Part shown: positions 34,746 to 44,286 of the stretch, in pieces | How positions within the stretch are numbered: the first letter of the stretch is position 1 | How the letters are laid out: every line of letters begins with the position of its first letter | NCBI GenBank assembly: GCA_019749805.1 | Contig: JAIEPH010000031.1 | Location: forward strand, 185,991 to 249,990 | Length of the DNA stretch: 64,000 bases | Source: Mycobacteriaceae bacterium | GTDB taxonomy: Bacteria; Actinomycetota; Actinomycetes; Mycobacteriales; Mycobacteriaceae | Reading direction: 5' to 3' | The notes under the pieces: generated by a model | Database searches by the model: none | Told to the model about the DNA's origin: nothing | The model's input: only the letters and a program-made list of their open reading frames with translations | Position numbers and translations under genes: made by a program

Positions 34746-35282
34746 TCAGCGAGGCGTCTGGTAGTACTCCTGCTCACTCACACCGGTCAGCGGCGCGACG
34801 AACATCCACGGGATGGTGGTGATCAACCCGTTGAGGGTGGCCACCGAATCGTTGTAGTACTGACGCGCGAAGGCCAGCTTGTTCTCGGTGTCGGCCAGGT
34901 TGTCCTGCAGGTTCAGGAAGTTGTTCGACGAGTTGAGCTGTGGATAGCTCTGGCCGAGCGCCAGCAGCGGCGCCAATGCGGAATCCAGATCCTTCTCGGC
35001 GGCGCTGCGCTGCGCTACCGACGTACCGCTCGTCGCCGACGTCAGCGCGGCGCGTGCATCGGTGACGTGGTCGAGAATGCCCTTTTCGTGGACGGCGAAC
35101 GTCTGGACCGCGTGCACCAGGCTGGGTATCAGCGAGGCCCGCCGGGTCAGCTCGACGTCGATGCCGGAAAGCGCTTCGGCGACCCGTACGTGCGCCGATC
35201 GGATCTTGTTGTAGCCCAAAACGAAGATGATCAGTGCCGACAGCGCCAGCACCAGCACGACGACGAGCAGCAACCTCACCAT
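34746..35282 (-). CDS. LemA-family membrane-anchored protein
   Basis: A 178-residue LemA protein. A single N-terminal membrane helix (residues ~2-24) is followed by a helical bundle with GYNKIRSAHVRVAEALSGID, LIPSLVHAVQ and the signature YYNDSVATLNGLITTIPW. The function of LemA is poorly understood. It overlaps the upstream DUF2207 gene by 7 bp; LemA plus DUF2207 or TPM-domain proteins is a recurrent bacterial pair, suggesting a joint membrane complex. Confidence 0.9.
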   Translation of the reverse strand: MVRLLLVVVLVLALSALIIFVLGYNKIRSAHVRVAEALSGIDVELTRRASLIPSLVHAVQTFAVHEKGILDHVTDARAALTSATSGTSVAQRSAAEKDLDSALAPLLALGQSYPQLNSSNNFLNLQDNLADTENKLAFARQYYNDSVATLNGLITTIPWMFVAPLTGVSEQEYYQTPR

Positions 35283-37087
35283 GATCCGCCTCCTCCTCCA
35301 CCGCCGCCGCCACCGCCGCCACCGCCGCCGCCACTAGAACCGCCGCCGCCGCCGCTCGACGACGACTGCGACGCGGTGTACGCGCCGATCGACGATGACA
35401 CCGCCGACTCGAAGCTGTCGAAGTCCGGCCCGCCGGAGCCGCCGATGAATCCCGAGCTCCTCGACGACGACGAGTCGTACCAATCGGGTTGCGGTGCAAC
35501 CGTGCCCGTGGTCGTCTCGTACTTCTTTGCCCACAACGCGGCGGCGCCCGCAGCGACCGCGAACGGGACGTACGCCGAGTACAGGTCCTTGCGGGCCCCG
35601 AAATCAAAACGCGTCTCGGCCGAATCCGTGGTCAGCATCCGGTGGAATCCACCTGCGCGAGACCACAGCTCACGACCCTTGTTGGTGCGCCGGGTGCCCA
35701 CACCGTCCTTCCACGACGCTACGGACAACAGGAAGAACGCCGCGAAAGGCAAGGCCCAGATGGTGGCCGGGAACCCCCAGCGGAAGAAGGCGCAGAGCAT
35801 GAGAATGAAGGAGACGGCGTTGGCGGCGCGAACCCACAACTCCGTTTTCCGCTCGGCGAGGAGACCCTCCATGAAAGCCCATTTCTCCACGGCTTTCGCC
35901 AGATCGGTCTTGGCCTTGCTGAGTTTCTTTCCCGCTGAGACGGTCTTCTTGGCCTCGAACTCCTTGCCGGGACCCATTACTTTGAGCGCCGATCCGACCG
36001 CCACGCTGACGGGGTCGACGTCGGCCCATGCGCCGTAGCCGGCCTTGCCGCGGAGGGTCCAGTGTTTCTCGTTGACTTGCCGCATGTCGATCAGGCCGCG
36101 TTCGGCGAGATAGAACAGCGTGGCGGTCAGGCCGTTCCGCGGCACGCTCTCGGTGCGGATGTATTCGGTCTGCACCGGACCCAGTCCCGGCGGCGGCGCG
36201 TACTGCAACGGGAACCCGGGCGGGGGTTCAACGGTGGTGCGGTAGTACAGGATTGCGCCGAGCCCGGCCGCCACGGTGAGCGCGAGTACCCACAGCACGC
36301 CGCCCACCGACTGGCCGAGGACGCGATCCCAGGCGAAGGACCACGGCACGTCGTTGCGAGGCGGGGTCGGCACGTCGACACCGGCGCGCAGCGTCACCGG
36401 GGTCCGCGGCGCCAAGTTCGACGCCGACAACTCGACCCTGTTCCCGCTGACGGTCAGATCGTCGCAGGCGCGGCCGATACCGAAGCCGACGGAGCACTGG
36501 GCGCGTCCGACGTCGCCGGGCAGGGTGACCGAGATGTCGGCCCGCTCGATCTCGTTGTTCCATGCCTGCGCGATGACGTTCCAGAAGAACACGGACGGCG
36601 ATCTCGGGTCGTCGCCGGTGGAGTCGGCGAACTTCTTGTCGGCGCCGGTTGTGCCCGGATCAAGGACACCGTCGATGTTGTAGCGGATCTCGAAGACATG
36701 CGTGCCGTAGCTGAGGTACTCGTCCGGATCGCCGATCTTCGCCACGCGGAATCGCTCGCCACCTTCCCAGAGCATCTGGTAGGGCGCCGGTTCGCCGTCG
36801 AGCAGGATCGAGGTGATCTCCGGGATCTGCCGCACCCCCGGATCGTTCTGGTTGTCCACCGCCCAATACTTGAAGAGGCCGTGCCGACCGCCGGGGAATT
36901 CGGCGGTGATCGTCTCCACCGCATCGAGGCGCCCGCCTGCACTGACGATGAGATCGACGTCGTAGTTGCTGAAGACCACTGGATCGTTGGCGTCAGAAGC
37001 CTCGGACGACGGGCGGAACACGACCGGCCACAGCACCCCAACGGCGATGAGCGCCAACGGAATAAGCATCAGAAAGAAGCGCCGCAC
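35276..37087 (-). CDS. DUF2207 membrane protein with poly-glycine C-terminal tail
   Basis: A 603-residue protein. An N-terminal signal/anchor (RRFFLMLIPLALIAVGVLW) is followed by an extracytoplasmic DUF2207 beta domain to ~residue 250. A membrane helix at ~255-280 (VLWVLALTVAAGLGAILYY) is followed by a cytoplasmic domain and two further hydrophobic segments. The C-terminus is Ser-rich, then a run of Gly ending GSW. GTG 37087 has GGAG six bases upstream and is preferred to the longer frame start at 37114. Operon with lemA. Function unknown. Confidence 0.85.
   Translation of the reverse strand: MRRFFLMLIPLALIAVGVLWPVVFRPSSEASDANDPVVFSNYDVDLIVSAGGRLDAVETITAEFPGGRHGLFKYWAVDNQNDPGVRQIPEITSILLDGEPAPYQMLWEGGERFRVAKIGDPDEYLSYGTHVFEIRYNIDGVLDPGTTGADKKFADSTGDDPRSPSVFFWNVIAQAWNNEIERADISVTLPGDVGRAQCSVGFGIGRACDDLTVSGNRVELSASNLAPRTPVTLRAGVDVPTPPRNDVPWSFAWDRVLGQSVGGVLWVLALTVAAGLGAILYYRTTVEPPPGFPLQYAPPPGLGPVQTEYIRTESVPRNGLTATLFYLAERGLIDMRQVNEKHWTLRGKAGYGAWADVDPVSVAVGSALKVMGPGKEFEAKKTVSAGKKLSKAKTDLAKAVEKWAFMEGLLAERKTELWVRAANAVSFILMLCAFFRWGFPATIWALPFAAFFLLSVASWKDGVGTRRTNKGRELWSRAGGFHRMLTTDSAETRFDFGARKDLYSAYVPFAVAAGAAALWAKKYETTTGTVAPQPDWYDSSSSRSSGFIGGSGGPDFDSFESAVSSSIGAYTASQSSSSGGGGGSSGGGGGGGGGGGGGGGGSW
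35285..35356. repeat. Glycine-codon trinucleotide tract
   Basis: Twenty-four in-frame codons (leftward GGN) encode Gly17, Ser2, Gly5 at the C-terminus of the DUF2207 protein. On the plus strand they read as an imperfect gcc/acc/tcc triplet tract. Such a tract can vary in length by slippage. The Gly-rich tail ends two residues before the stop codon. Confidence 0.85.
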
Positions 37088-37124
37088 GCCAATCTCCTGT
37101 CCGCAGCGGGTCACGCTGCCCGCA

Positions 37125-39128
37125 CTACCCTATGTGCAACGGGTCGATTTGCACACGCACCGGCTCGTTCTCGCGGCGCGCACTGAGCACACCGGCGGCG
37201 CGCCGCAACGCCGCCGCGAGCGGCAGTCCGGCGTCGCGCGGCACCCGCACCAGCATCCGATTGACAGACTTCTCCGGCGGCGTGCCGGGCGGTCGACGTG
37301 CACCGGGCGGCAGGTCGACGGGCCCGAGCACGTCGGCGTCGTCGGGCAGTTCGGCGGTGTCGATCATCGCGCGCACAGCGTCGGGCGCCCCGTCGATCGC
37401 GGCCATGTGCACCGCGGGTGGCAGTCCGACCTCCGCGCGGGCGTCGAGCTCGGATTCGGCGTGGCCGACAGGATCCCACCGGATCAGCGCCTGCACAGTG
37501 GGGATGGCGGATTCGGCGACCACCGCCACGACGCCGCCGTCGGCACGGCTGCGGACGAGGGCGGCGGCGGCCATCCAGCGGCGCAACGCGTCCTCGGAAG
37601 CCCGCAGATCCTGCCGTCCGAGCAACGCCCACGTGTCGAGGAGCAGGGCGGCGCCGTAACGGCCTGCGGCGAGCGGTTCCGCGCCGGGTGTCGACACGAC
37701 CACGGCCGGCTCCGCAGGCACCGCGGCGACCATGGCGTCACCACCGGATGTCACGACGGTGACGCCGGGAAATGCGCGGCCCAGTTCCTCGGCTGTCCGA
37801 CGGGCGCCGACGACGACGGCCCGCACGGCGTCGGATCCGCAGCGCGTGCAGCGCAGTGCGGGTTCCTCTCGGCCGCACCACCGGCACACCGCGCCCGCGG
37901 CGTCGCGTGCGGGCAGCGACAGCGGGCCCGTGCAGTGCCGGCAGCGGGCGATCGTGCGGCAGCGATTGCACGCCAGCGCAGGCACATATCCGCGGCGGGG
38001 TACCTGGACGAGTACGGGCAGCCCGGATGTCAACGCCGTACGCGCGGCCTGCAGCGCCATCGTGGGCAGGCGCGCCGTCCGTGCCGCCGGATCGCGTTCC
38101 TGGGCGAAACCGCTGTCTTCGATCGCTATCACGCGCGGCGACCGTGCCCGCACCTCCTGTCGGGTGGCCACCAGATCGTGCGCCCAGCCGGTGCGGACCA
38201 GCGCCTGCGCCTCGGCGGTTCGCGCATAACCACCGATGAGCGACGCACAGCGCAGCTGGTGAGCCCGCAGCATCGCTACCTCTCTGGCGTGCGGGTAGGG
38301 CGCGCGCGGCTCGGCGAGTGTGTCGTCACCGTCGTCCCACACCATCACCAGTCCCAGATTCGCCACCGGCGCGAAGACCGCGCTGCGGGTACCGATGACG
38401 ATGCGCGCCCCGCCCCGCAACACCGACAGCCATCGCCGATAGCGTTGTGCGGGGCCAAGTCCCGCGGACAGCGCCACCACATGAGCCTCGTCGGCCAGGG
38501 CGATGGCCGCGGCGTGCATCGCGTCGACGTCGCGCTGGTCGGGCAGGACGATCAGGGCGGCACGGCCGGTGTTCGCGGTCGCCGCGGCCAGTTCGGCAAG
38601 CCGTCCGGGCCAACTTTCCCCGGGCAGCGCCTGCCACACCGCGCGTGCGGCGCGCCCGTCGTACACGGCGGCGACGTACTGCTGGCCGCCGCGGTACGCG
38701 GCCCACGCTGTGGTGTCCACGGGTTCGACGGCCAAGGGTTTCTGCTGCGATGGGAGCTGCTTTTCCACGTTGGCATGTCGCGGTGGGACGGCGAGCCGCA
38801 ATACGTCGGCCCGGGTGCCCCCATACCGGGCGGCGACGGCGTCGGCGAGCCTGCGCACGTCGGGCGTCAGCACGGGCTCGGCGGAGACAACCCGATCCAG
38901 CCAGCCGAGCTTCCCGACATGGTCCGTCTCCGAACGCCTTTCGAGCACGAATGCGTCGACCAGTCGGCCGTGAAAGCGCACCCGCACACGCACCCCGGGC
39001 TGCGCATCGTCGGACTGTTCGGCGGCGACCAGATAGTCGAATTCGCGGTCGAGGTGCGGTACCGACAGCATCGGCAGCACGCGCGCAATGGGCTCGTGCT
39101 CGGCCGGCTGCCGGGTACTGGTCACCAC
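37125..39128 (-). CDS. priA: Primosomal protein PriA, helicase motifs degenerate
   Basis: A 667-residue PriA homologue (Rv1402) for restart of stalled replication forks. The N-terminal 3'-DNA-binding domain and the zinc-binding cysteine pairs (CNRC, CRHC, CRWC, CTRC, in the region following VQVPRRGYVPALA) are intact. The ATPase core is not. The Walker A position reads LPGESWPGR (168-176) instead of a GxxGxGKT loop, and the DEEH box reads WDDGDD. Loss of helicase motifs is a known feature of actinobacterial PriA. GTG 39128 directly follows the yhhN stop. Confidence 0.9.
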   Translation of the reverse strand: MVTSTRQPAEHEPIARVLPMLSVPHLDREFDYLVAAEQSDDAQPGVRVRVRFHGRLVDAFVLERRSETDHVGKLGWLDRVVSAEPVLTPDVRRLADAVAARYGGTRADVLRLAVPPRHANVEKQLPSQQKPLAVEPVDTTAWAAYRGGQQYVAAVYDGRAARAVWQALPGESWPGRLAELAAATANTGRAALIVLPDQRDVDAMHAAAIALADEAHVVALSAGLGPAQRYRRWLSVLRGGARIVIGTRSAVFAPVANLGLVMVWDDGDDTLAEPRAPYPHAREVAMLRAHQLRCASLIGGYARTAEAQALVRTGWAHDLVATRQEVRARSPRVIAIEDSGFAQERDPAARTARLPTMALQAARTALTSGLPVLVQVPRRGYVPALACNRCRTIARCRHCTGPLSLPARDAAGAVCRWCGREEPALRCTRCGSDAVRAVVVGARRTAEELGRAFPGVTVVTSGGDAMVAAVPAEPAVVVSTPGAEPLAAGRYGAALLLDTWALLGRQDLRASEDALRRWMAAAALVRSRADGGVVAVVAESAIPTVQALIRWDPVGHAESELDARAEVGLPPAVHMAAIDGAPDAVRAMIDTAELPDDADVLGPVDLPPGARRPPGTPPEKSVNRMLVRVPRDAGLPLAAALRRAAGVLSARRENEPVRVQIDPLHIG

Positions 39129-39857
39129 CTATGCAGATGTAGCAGACGGCGCCGACGGCTCTACCGGGCGGCCGAAGAAGAAGCCGGCGGTGATCAGCAG
39201 CAGCGACGTCGCGTACGCCCACCAGATGGGCACGGCGAGCATCTCGTTGCCCAAAACGAACTTGGAGATGCCGATCATGCCGTCGGACACCGCGAAGCAC
39301 ACCGCGCCGAGCGCGGTCCACGGCGTCGGCAGCCGGGCCATCTGCGCCGTGCACACCATGGCGCCGAGCACCGCGATGTAAAGAGTCACCGGTACGGCCA
39401 TCCCCTCGGCGATCAGCCGCGGCCAGAACCACACCAACAAGGCGATGCAGGCGCACACCGTGACGGCCGCGGCCGCCAGCCGGGGAGTCGACCGCGCCGC
39501 CAGCGGGAGGAGCGCGGCCAGGAAGCACAGGTGCGCGACGAGGAAGGCGCCGAGGCCGAGCACGAACGACGGCTCCCACCACGGCATCGCCAAGAAGAAG
39601 TCGCCCGCCGCCGAGAACAGCAGCGCGGCCAGCAGCCATCGGCGTTCGCGAGCGACGGGGTGCGTCAGCGCGGCGGCGGCGAGCAGCACCGCCGTCGCGG
39701 CCTTGACCTCGGGTTGCAGTGCGAACTGGCCGGTCAGCTCGGCGCCGGCCGGCAATCGGAGCGCCGTCACGATCAGAAACGCGCCGTAACCGGCGCCGAC
39801 GACCGCGGCCGTTACCCACAGAAGCCTGGTTCGCGGGTGTGCGTACCGTGTCCCCAT
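39129..39857 (-). CDS. YhhN/TMEM86-family membrane protein
   Basis: A 242-residue protein with about eight hydrophobic helices, matching the YhhN family (lysoplasmalogenase-like in animals; Rv1401 position in M. tuberculosis). Characteristic segments are [22 protein letters not shown] and [14 protein letters not shown], with the conserved Asp residues of the family. ATG 39857 is chosen over 39893. Even so, its start codon overlaps the divergent lipase ATG (39856). It is followed without gap by priA. Confidence 0.8.
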   Translation of the reverse strand: MGTRYAHPRTRLLWVTAAVVGAGYGAFLIVTALRLPAGAELTGQFALQPEVKAATAVLLAAAALTHPVARERRWLLAALLFSAAGDFFLAMPWWEPSFVLGLGAFLVAHLCFLAALLPLAARSTPRLAAAAVTVCACIALLVWFWPRLIAEGMAVPVTLYIAVLGAMVCTAQMARLPTPWTALGAVCFAVSDGMIGISKFVLGNEMLAVPIWWAYATSLLLITAGFFFGRPVEPSAPSATSA

Positions 39858-40806
39858 GTCTGTCTCTGGGGACAAACCGGCCGTCGACGCCATCCTGCAG
39901 AAGGTAATGGAATCCGTCCCGTTTCAGTTGACAACCGACGGAGGTGTTGAAGAAGCGCGCCGACGTTTCCGCGATATCCCCCGCGTGGAGGTCCATCCGG
40001 AGGTGCGCAGCGAGGACCGTGTGATCGACGGGCCCGCCGGCCCGATCGCGATCCGCGTCTACCGGCCGGCCGCCGACAGTGACACCCCGTCGCCGGTGGT
40101 GGTGTTCCTCCACGGCGGCGGATGGTCGGTCGGCGATCTGGACACCTACGACGGCATCGCCCGTCGTCACGTGGCCGGTGCGGACGCGATCGTCGTCTCA
40201 GTCGACTACCGGTTGGCGCCCGAGCACCCCTACCCCGCCGCAGTCGACGATGCGTGGACGGCAACGCAGTGGGTGGCCGAGAACGCGGCGACGCTGGGCG
40301 GCGATCCGGGTCGGCTGGCGGTCGCCGGGGACTCCGCAGGCGGCAACCTGGCCGCCGTGGTCTCTCAGCTCGCGCGTGACGCAGGAGGGCCACGAATTCG
40401 GTTTCAACTGTTGTGGTATCCCGCGACGACCTTCGACACGTCATTGCCGTCGTTCACCGAGAATGCAAATGCGCCGATCCTCGATGTCGACGGGTGCAAA
40501 GGTTGCACGCGTTGGTATCTCGGCGATCTCGACATCTCCGATATGCCCGCGACGTTGGCGCCCGCCCGCGCGGAGGATCTCTCCGGTCTTCCGCCGGCCT
40601 ACATCGCCGTCGCGGGTCACGACCCGCTGCGCGACGACGGCAAGCGGTATGCCGAACTGCTGCGCGCCGCAGGGGTGCCTGTCGAACTGCACACCGCGGA
40701 GACACTGGTGCACGGCTACGCCGGGTACGACGGGGTGGTACCTGCTGCCACGGACGCCGTCGAGCGCGCACTGTGTTCGCTTCGGAGCGCGTTACACGTG
40801 GGATGA
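39856..40806 (+). CDS. Alpha/beta hydrolase, hormone-sensitive-lipase type (NlhH/LipH-like)
   Basis: A 316-residue carboxylesterase/lipase close to M. tuberculosis NlhH (Rv1399c). The oxyanion motif HGGGW is at residues 86-90 and the nucleophile Ser160 is in GDSAGGN. The acid is in HDPLRDD and the catalytic His in LVHGY. ATG 39856 aligns with the remembered N-terminus of the homologue. The CKGC pair in the segment after ILDVDG replaces different residues in the M. tuberculosis protein. It hydrolyses short-chain esters (family knowledge). Confidence 0.92.
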   Translation: MSVSGDKPAVDAILQKVMESVPFQLTTDGGVEEARRRFRDIPRVEVHPEVRSEDRVIDGPAGPIAIRVYRPAADSDTPSPVVVFLHGGGWSVGDLDTYDGIARRHVAGADAIVVSVDYRLAPEHPYPAAVDDAWTATQWVAENAATLGGDPGRLAVAGDSAGGNLAAVVSQLARDAGGPRIRFQLLWYPATTFDTSLPSFTENANAPILDVDGCKGCTRWYLGDLDISDMPATLAPARAEDLSGLPPAYIAVAGHDPLRDDGKRYAELLRAAGVPVELHTAETLVHGYAGYDGVVPAATDAVERALCSLRSALHVG

Positions 40807-40941
40807 GTTCGCGACCGGCCTGCGGTGAATTGCTGGCGGCTGCAGACGTTCCCGTCGAGCACCATCGCGCGCGGCACTTGCGCTCCTCGACGTGGGACCG
40901 CACGATGGGTAGAGCGACACCGCCCAACGACGGGAAGCCAT

Positions 40942-42423
40942 ATGACAGTGCCCCGGTACGACACCGTCATCGTCGGCGCCGGTTTCTCCGGCATCGGCAC
41001 CGCCATCAAACTCGACAAGTCCCGGATGGGCAGTTATCTGGTGATCGAGGCGGGTGACGGGCCGGGTGGGACTTGGTACTGGAACACGTATCCCGGTATA
41101 GCCGTGGACATTCCGTCGTTCTCCTACCAGTTCTCCTTCGAGAAGAGCCCGAACTGGACACGCACCTACGCGCCGGGACGGGAACTGAAGGCCTACGCCG
41201 AGCACTGCGTTGACAAATATGACCTGCGCCGCAAGATCCGATTCAACACCAAGGTGCTCGGCGCGACCTTCGACGACGACGACAACCTATGGCGCGTACA
41301 CCTCGACACCGGCGACTCGGTGACAGCCAGGTTCCTCGTCAACGCCAGCGGCGTGCTGATCACCCCCAATATGCCGGACATCGACGGTGTCGACTCGTTC
41401 GCCGGCGTGACGATGCACACCGCACGCTGGGATCACGAGCAGGACCTCACCGGTAAGCGGGTCGCCATCATCGGGACCGGCGCGTCCGCCGTGCAGGTCA
41501 TCCCCGAGATCGCGCCGATCGTGGAACGCCTGACGGTTTTTCAGCGCACCCCGATCTGGTGCCTCCCCAAGCCTGACGTGCCGCTGTCGCCCAGGACCCG
41601 GCGACTGATGCGACTCCCCGGTGGCCCGACAGTGCAGCGTGTGCTCAGCCAGGCGTACGTCGAACTGACCTTCACGTTGCCAGCGCAGTACTTCACCCTC
41701 AACCCGATGGCCAAGAACATGTCGCAGATCGGCAAGTCGTATCTGCGCAAGCAAGTCCACGACCCGGAGGTGCGTGACAAGCTCACTCCGCGCTACGCCG
41801 TCGGCTGCAAGCGCCCGGGCTTTCACAACACGTATCTTTCGACGTTCAACCGAGACAACGTCGAGCTGGTGACCGAGCCGATCGACAAGATCACCGGATC
41901 AGGCGTGGCGACCGTCGACGGTGAGACCCGCGACGTGGACGTGCTGATCCTGGCGACGGGGTTCAAGGTGATGGACATCGAGGACAATCCGACCTACCCG
42001 GTGACCGGTGCCGGCGGCCGTTCGTGGAGCGAGCATTTCAGCGAGCGGCGCCTGCAATCGTATGAAGGCGTCGCCGTGCCCGGTTTCCCGAACTTTTTCA
42101 CGGTGTTCGGCCCGTACGGGTACGTCGGGAACTCGTACTTCTCGCTGATCGAGACCCAGACGCACCACATCGTGCGCTGCCTGAAACAGGCTCGCAGAAA
42201 GCGCGCCAACCGCGTAGAGGTCAAACAGGAGGCCAACGACCGGTACTTCGCCGAAATGATGGGCAAGCGGCACCGGCAGATCTTCTGGCAGGACACGTGC
42301 AAGGACGCCAGGAGCTATTACTTCGACAAGAACGGTGATGTGCCGTTGCGATCGGCCAGCACGCTCCAGACATATTGGCGCGCCCGACGCTTCCCGCTCA
42401 CCGATTACGAGTTCAGTCCCTAG
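40942..42423 (+). CDS. Flavin-containing Baeyer-Villiger-type monooxygenase
   Basis: A 493-residue FAD/NADPH monooxygenase (Rv1393c-like). The FAD Rossmann motif is VGAGFSGIG near the N-terminus, with EAGDGPGGTWYWNTYPGIAVD following. The BVMO fingerprint is FAGVTMHTARWDH, and the NADPH Rossmann motif is IIGTGASAVQ. ATG 40942 has GGGAAG eight bases upstream; the frame is open further left (to 40825) without homology. It may oxidise ketones or a lipid; the upstream lipase could act on the ester formed (inference). Confidence 0.92.
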   Translation: MTVPRYDTVIVGAGFSGIGTAIKLDKSRMGSYLVIEAGDGPGGTWYWNTYPGIAVDIPSFSYQFSFEKSPNWTRTYAPGRELKAYAEHCVDKYDLRRKIRFNTKVLGATFDDDDNLWRVHLDTGDSVTARFLVNASGVLITPNMPDIDGVDSFAGVTMHTARWDHEQDLTGKRVAIIGTGASAVQVIPEIAPIVERLTVFQRTPIWCLPKPDVPLSPRTRRLMRLPGGPTVQRVLSQAYVELTFTLPAQYFTLNPMAKNMSQIGKSYLRKQVHDPEVRDKLTPRYAVGCKRPGFHNTYLSTFNRDNVELVTEPIDKITGSGVATVDGETRDVDVLILATGFKVMDIEDNPTYPVTGAGGRSWSEHFSERRLQSYEGVAVPGFPNFFTVFGPYGYVGNSYFSLIETQTHHIVRCLKQARRKRANRVEVKQEANDRYFAEMMGKRHRQIFWQDTCKDARSYYFDKNGDVPLRSASTLQTYWRARRFPLTDYEFSP

Positions 42424-42595
42424 TCGGCTTCTTCCGTTTGCAATCTTCTCGCCGCATCCGGTGTCGCGCTGAAAAGCCTTGGAGCGCATACGCTTGAGGC
42501 ATCTCCCAACCGTGTGAAATCTTCCGTGTCGTCGACGTCTCCCGCTGGCCGCACTACGCTCGGTGAATCAATCGATCACTGAGTGGGGGCCAGCC

Positions 42596-42952
42596 ATGCA
42601 GAGTTTGACGTTTGAAGACATCCCGGTTGCCGTCGACGGGGAGGGCGTGGACTTTCGCAGCCAACAAGTAGGCGAGATGTCCATCGCGTGGGTGAAGCTC
42701 GGCGCCGGTGCAGACCTGCGACCGGCGCTGGCGGGACTGCCCGGCGACATGTGCCAGTGCCCGCACTGGGGTTACATGCTGAGCGGGCAGCTTCGCATGC
42801 ACACGAGCAGCGGTGAGCAGACCTACAACGCGGGTGAGGCGTTCTACTGGGCCGCCGGGCACGCGCCGGAGGCCGTCACCGACTGCGAGTACATCGACTT
42901 CTCGCCGACCGAAGAACTACAGACGGTCCTGCGCCACGTCACCGGCGGCTAG
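42596..42952 (+). CDS. Cupin-domain protein
   Basis: A 118-residue single-domain cupin. The first motif is represented by [21 protein letters not shown] and the second by [15 protein letters not shown], with potential metal-binding His residues. ATG 42596 follows GTGGGGGCC and begins [13 protein letters not shown]. The role is unknown. Its stop overlaps the metK stop on the other strand by 3 bases within a CTAG. Confidence 0.8.
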   Translation: MQSLTFEDIPVAVDGEGVDFRSQQVGEMSIAWVKLGAGADLRPALAGLPGDMCQCPHWGYMLSGQLRMHTSSGEQTYNAGEAFYWAAGHAPEAVTDCEYIDFSPTEELQTVLRHVTGG

Positions 42953-44157
42953 ACGGCCGCCTTCAGCTCGTCGACCTTGTTGACCTGTTCCCAGGGCAGC
43001 TCGACGTCGGTGCGACCGAAGTGGCCATAGGCGGCGGTCTGCGCGTATATCGGCCGCAGCAGATACAGATCGCGCACGATCGCGCCGGGCCGCAGGTCGA
43101 ACACCGAGGTGATCGCCTTCTCGATACGGGCCGGGTCGACGGTCTCACTGCCGAAGGTCTCCACGAACAGCCCGACGGGGGCCGCCTTGCCGATCGCGTA
43201 GGCGACCTGCACCTCGACCCGCTCCGCCAACCCGGCTGCAACCACGTTTTTTGCCACCCAGCGCATCGCATACGCCGCGGAGCGGTCCACCTTGGACGGA
43301 TCCTTGCCGGAGAACGCGCCGCCGCCATGACGGGCCCAGCCGCCGTAAGTGTCGACGATGATCTTGCGGCCGGTCAGACCTGCATCACCCATCGGACCAC
43401 CGAGCACGAACTTGCCGGTCGGGTTGACCAGCAGCCGGAAGTCGGAGGTGTCCATCGTGTCGTGGTTGAGGTCGGCCAGCACGGTGTTGACGACCTTCTC
43501 CCGGATGTCGGGCGCCAGCGTGGCGTCCAGGTCGATACCGGCGGCATGCTGCGTCGAGAGCACCACGGTGTCGAGGCGCACCGGAGTAGTGCCGTCGTAT
43601 TGCACGGTGACCTGGGTCTTACCGTCGGGACGCAGGTAATCCAGCACGCCGCTCTTGCGAACCTCGGTCAGCCGGCGCGACAGCCGGTGCGCCAGGGCGA
43701 TCGGCAGCGGCATCAGTTCGGGGGTGTCCCTGATGGCGTATCCGAACATCAGGCCCTGATCACCGGCGCCCTGGGCGTCCAGCGGGTCACCTGCGCCTTC
43801 GACGCGCGTCTCGTGAGCGGTGTCGACGCCCTGCGCGATATCGGGCGACTGCGCGCCGATTCCGATGTTGACGCCGCAGGTCTCGCCGTCAAAACCCTTC
43901 TCCGAGGAGTCGTAGCCGATGTCGAGGATGCGAGCCCGCACGGTGTTGGTGATGTCCGCGAACGCTTCCTTGGCCGTCGTCGTGACCTCGCCGACGACGT
44001 GTACCTGGCCGGTGGTGACCAATGTTTCGACCGCGACGCGTGATTTGGGATCGTCCGCGAGCAACGCGTCGAGCACCGAGTCGCTGATGGCGTCACAGAT
44101 CTTGTCGGGGTGGCCCTCCGTCACCGACTCACTGGTAAACAGCCGAGCTTCACTCAC
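42949..44157 (-). CDS. metK: S-adenosylmethionine synthetase
   Basis: A 402-residue enzyme making SAM from methionine and ATP. Family signatures are [16 protein letters not shown] at the start, [12 protein letters not shown], and the P-loop-like [19 protein letters not shown] 44157 is preceded by GGAAGGATC. It lies downstream of coaBC but has a promoter-like sequence of its own in the 129-bp gap (44205-44232). Confidence 0.98.
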   Translation of the reverse strand: MSEARLFTSESVTEGHPDKICDAISDSVLDALLADDPKSRVAVETLVTTGQVHVVGEVTTTAKEAFADITNTVRARILDIGYDSSEKGFDGETCGVNIGIGAQSPDIAQGVDTAHETRVEGAGDPLDAQGAGDQGLMFGYAIRDTPELMPLPIALAHRLSRRLTEVRKSGVLDYLRPDGKTQVTVQYDGTTPVRLDTVVLSTQHAAGIDLDATLAPDIREKVVNTVLADLNHDTMDTSDFRLLVNPTGKFVLGGPMGDAGLTGRKIIVDTYGGWARHGGGAFSGKDPSKVDRSAAYAMRWVAKNVVAAGLAERVEVQVAYAIGKAAPVGLFVETFGSETVDPARIEKAITSVFDLRPGAIVRDLYLLRPIYAQTAAYGHFGRTDVELPWEQVNKVDELKAAV

Positions 44158-44204
44158 GGTGTGATCCTTCCACCCAAGTCACCTTGAGATAGTTAGTTAG
44201 TCAA

Positions 44205-44232
44205 ATTATATGCTTGCTCGTTTTGCACCCAA
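44205..44232 (-). promoter_or_regulatory. Probable metK promoter
   Basis: Reading leftward, TTGGGT (44227-44232) and a perfect TATAAT (44205-44210) are separated by 16 bp, a good SigA-type pair in an AT-rich patch between coaBC and metK. It lies 48 bp upstream of the metK GTG. An inverted repeat TTGCAC/GTGCAA (44224-44243) overlaps the -35 side and could be an operator. Confidence 0.6.
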
Positions 44233-44286
44233 GCGCGTGCAAAGGTTCCGCACAACCCTTTCACGGCCCCGGAGTCGTGATTCGCG

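Noticed and set aside
35283..35356. Short tandem repeats that could suggest a CRISPR or intergenic repeat
   Set aside because: They are imperfect glycine codons in frame at the end of the DUF2207 gene, with no spacers.
36966..39950. 994-codon open frame on the plus strand
   Set aside because: It lies antisense to priA and yhhN, which have clear homology. Its product is Gly/Arg/His-rich low-complexity protein typical of high-GC shadow frames.
44158..44286. SAM riboswitch upstream of metK
   Set aside because: The 129-bp gap has a promoter and a simple inverted repeat but none of the multi-helix core of known SAM riboswitches that I can trace.
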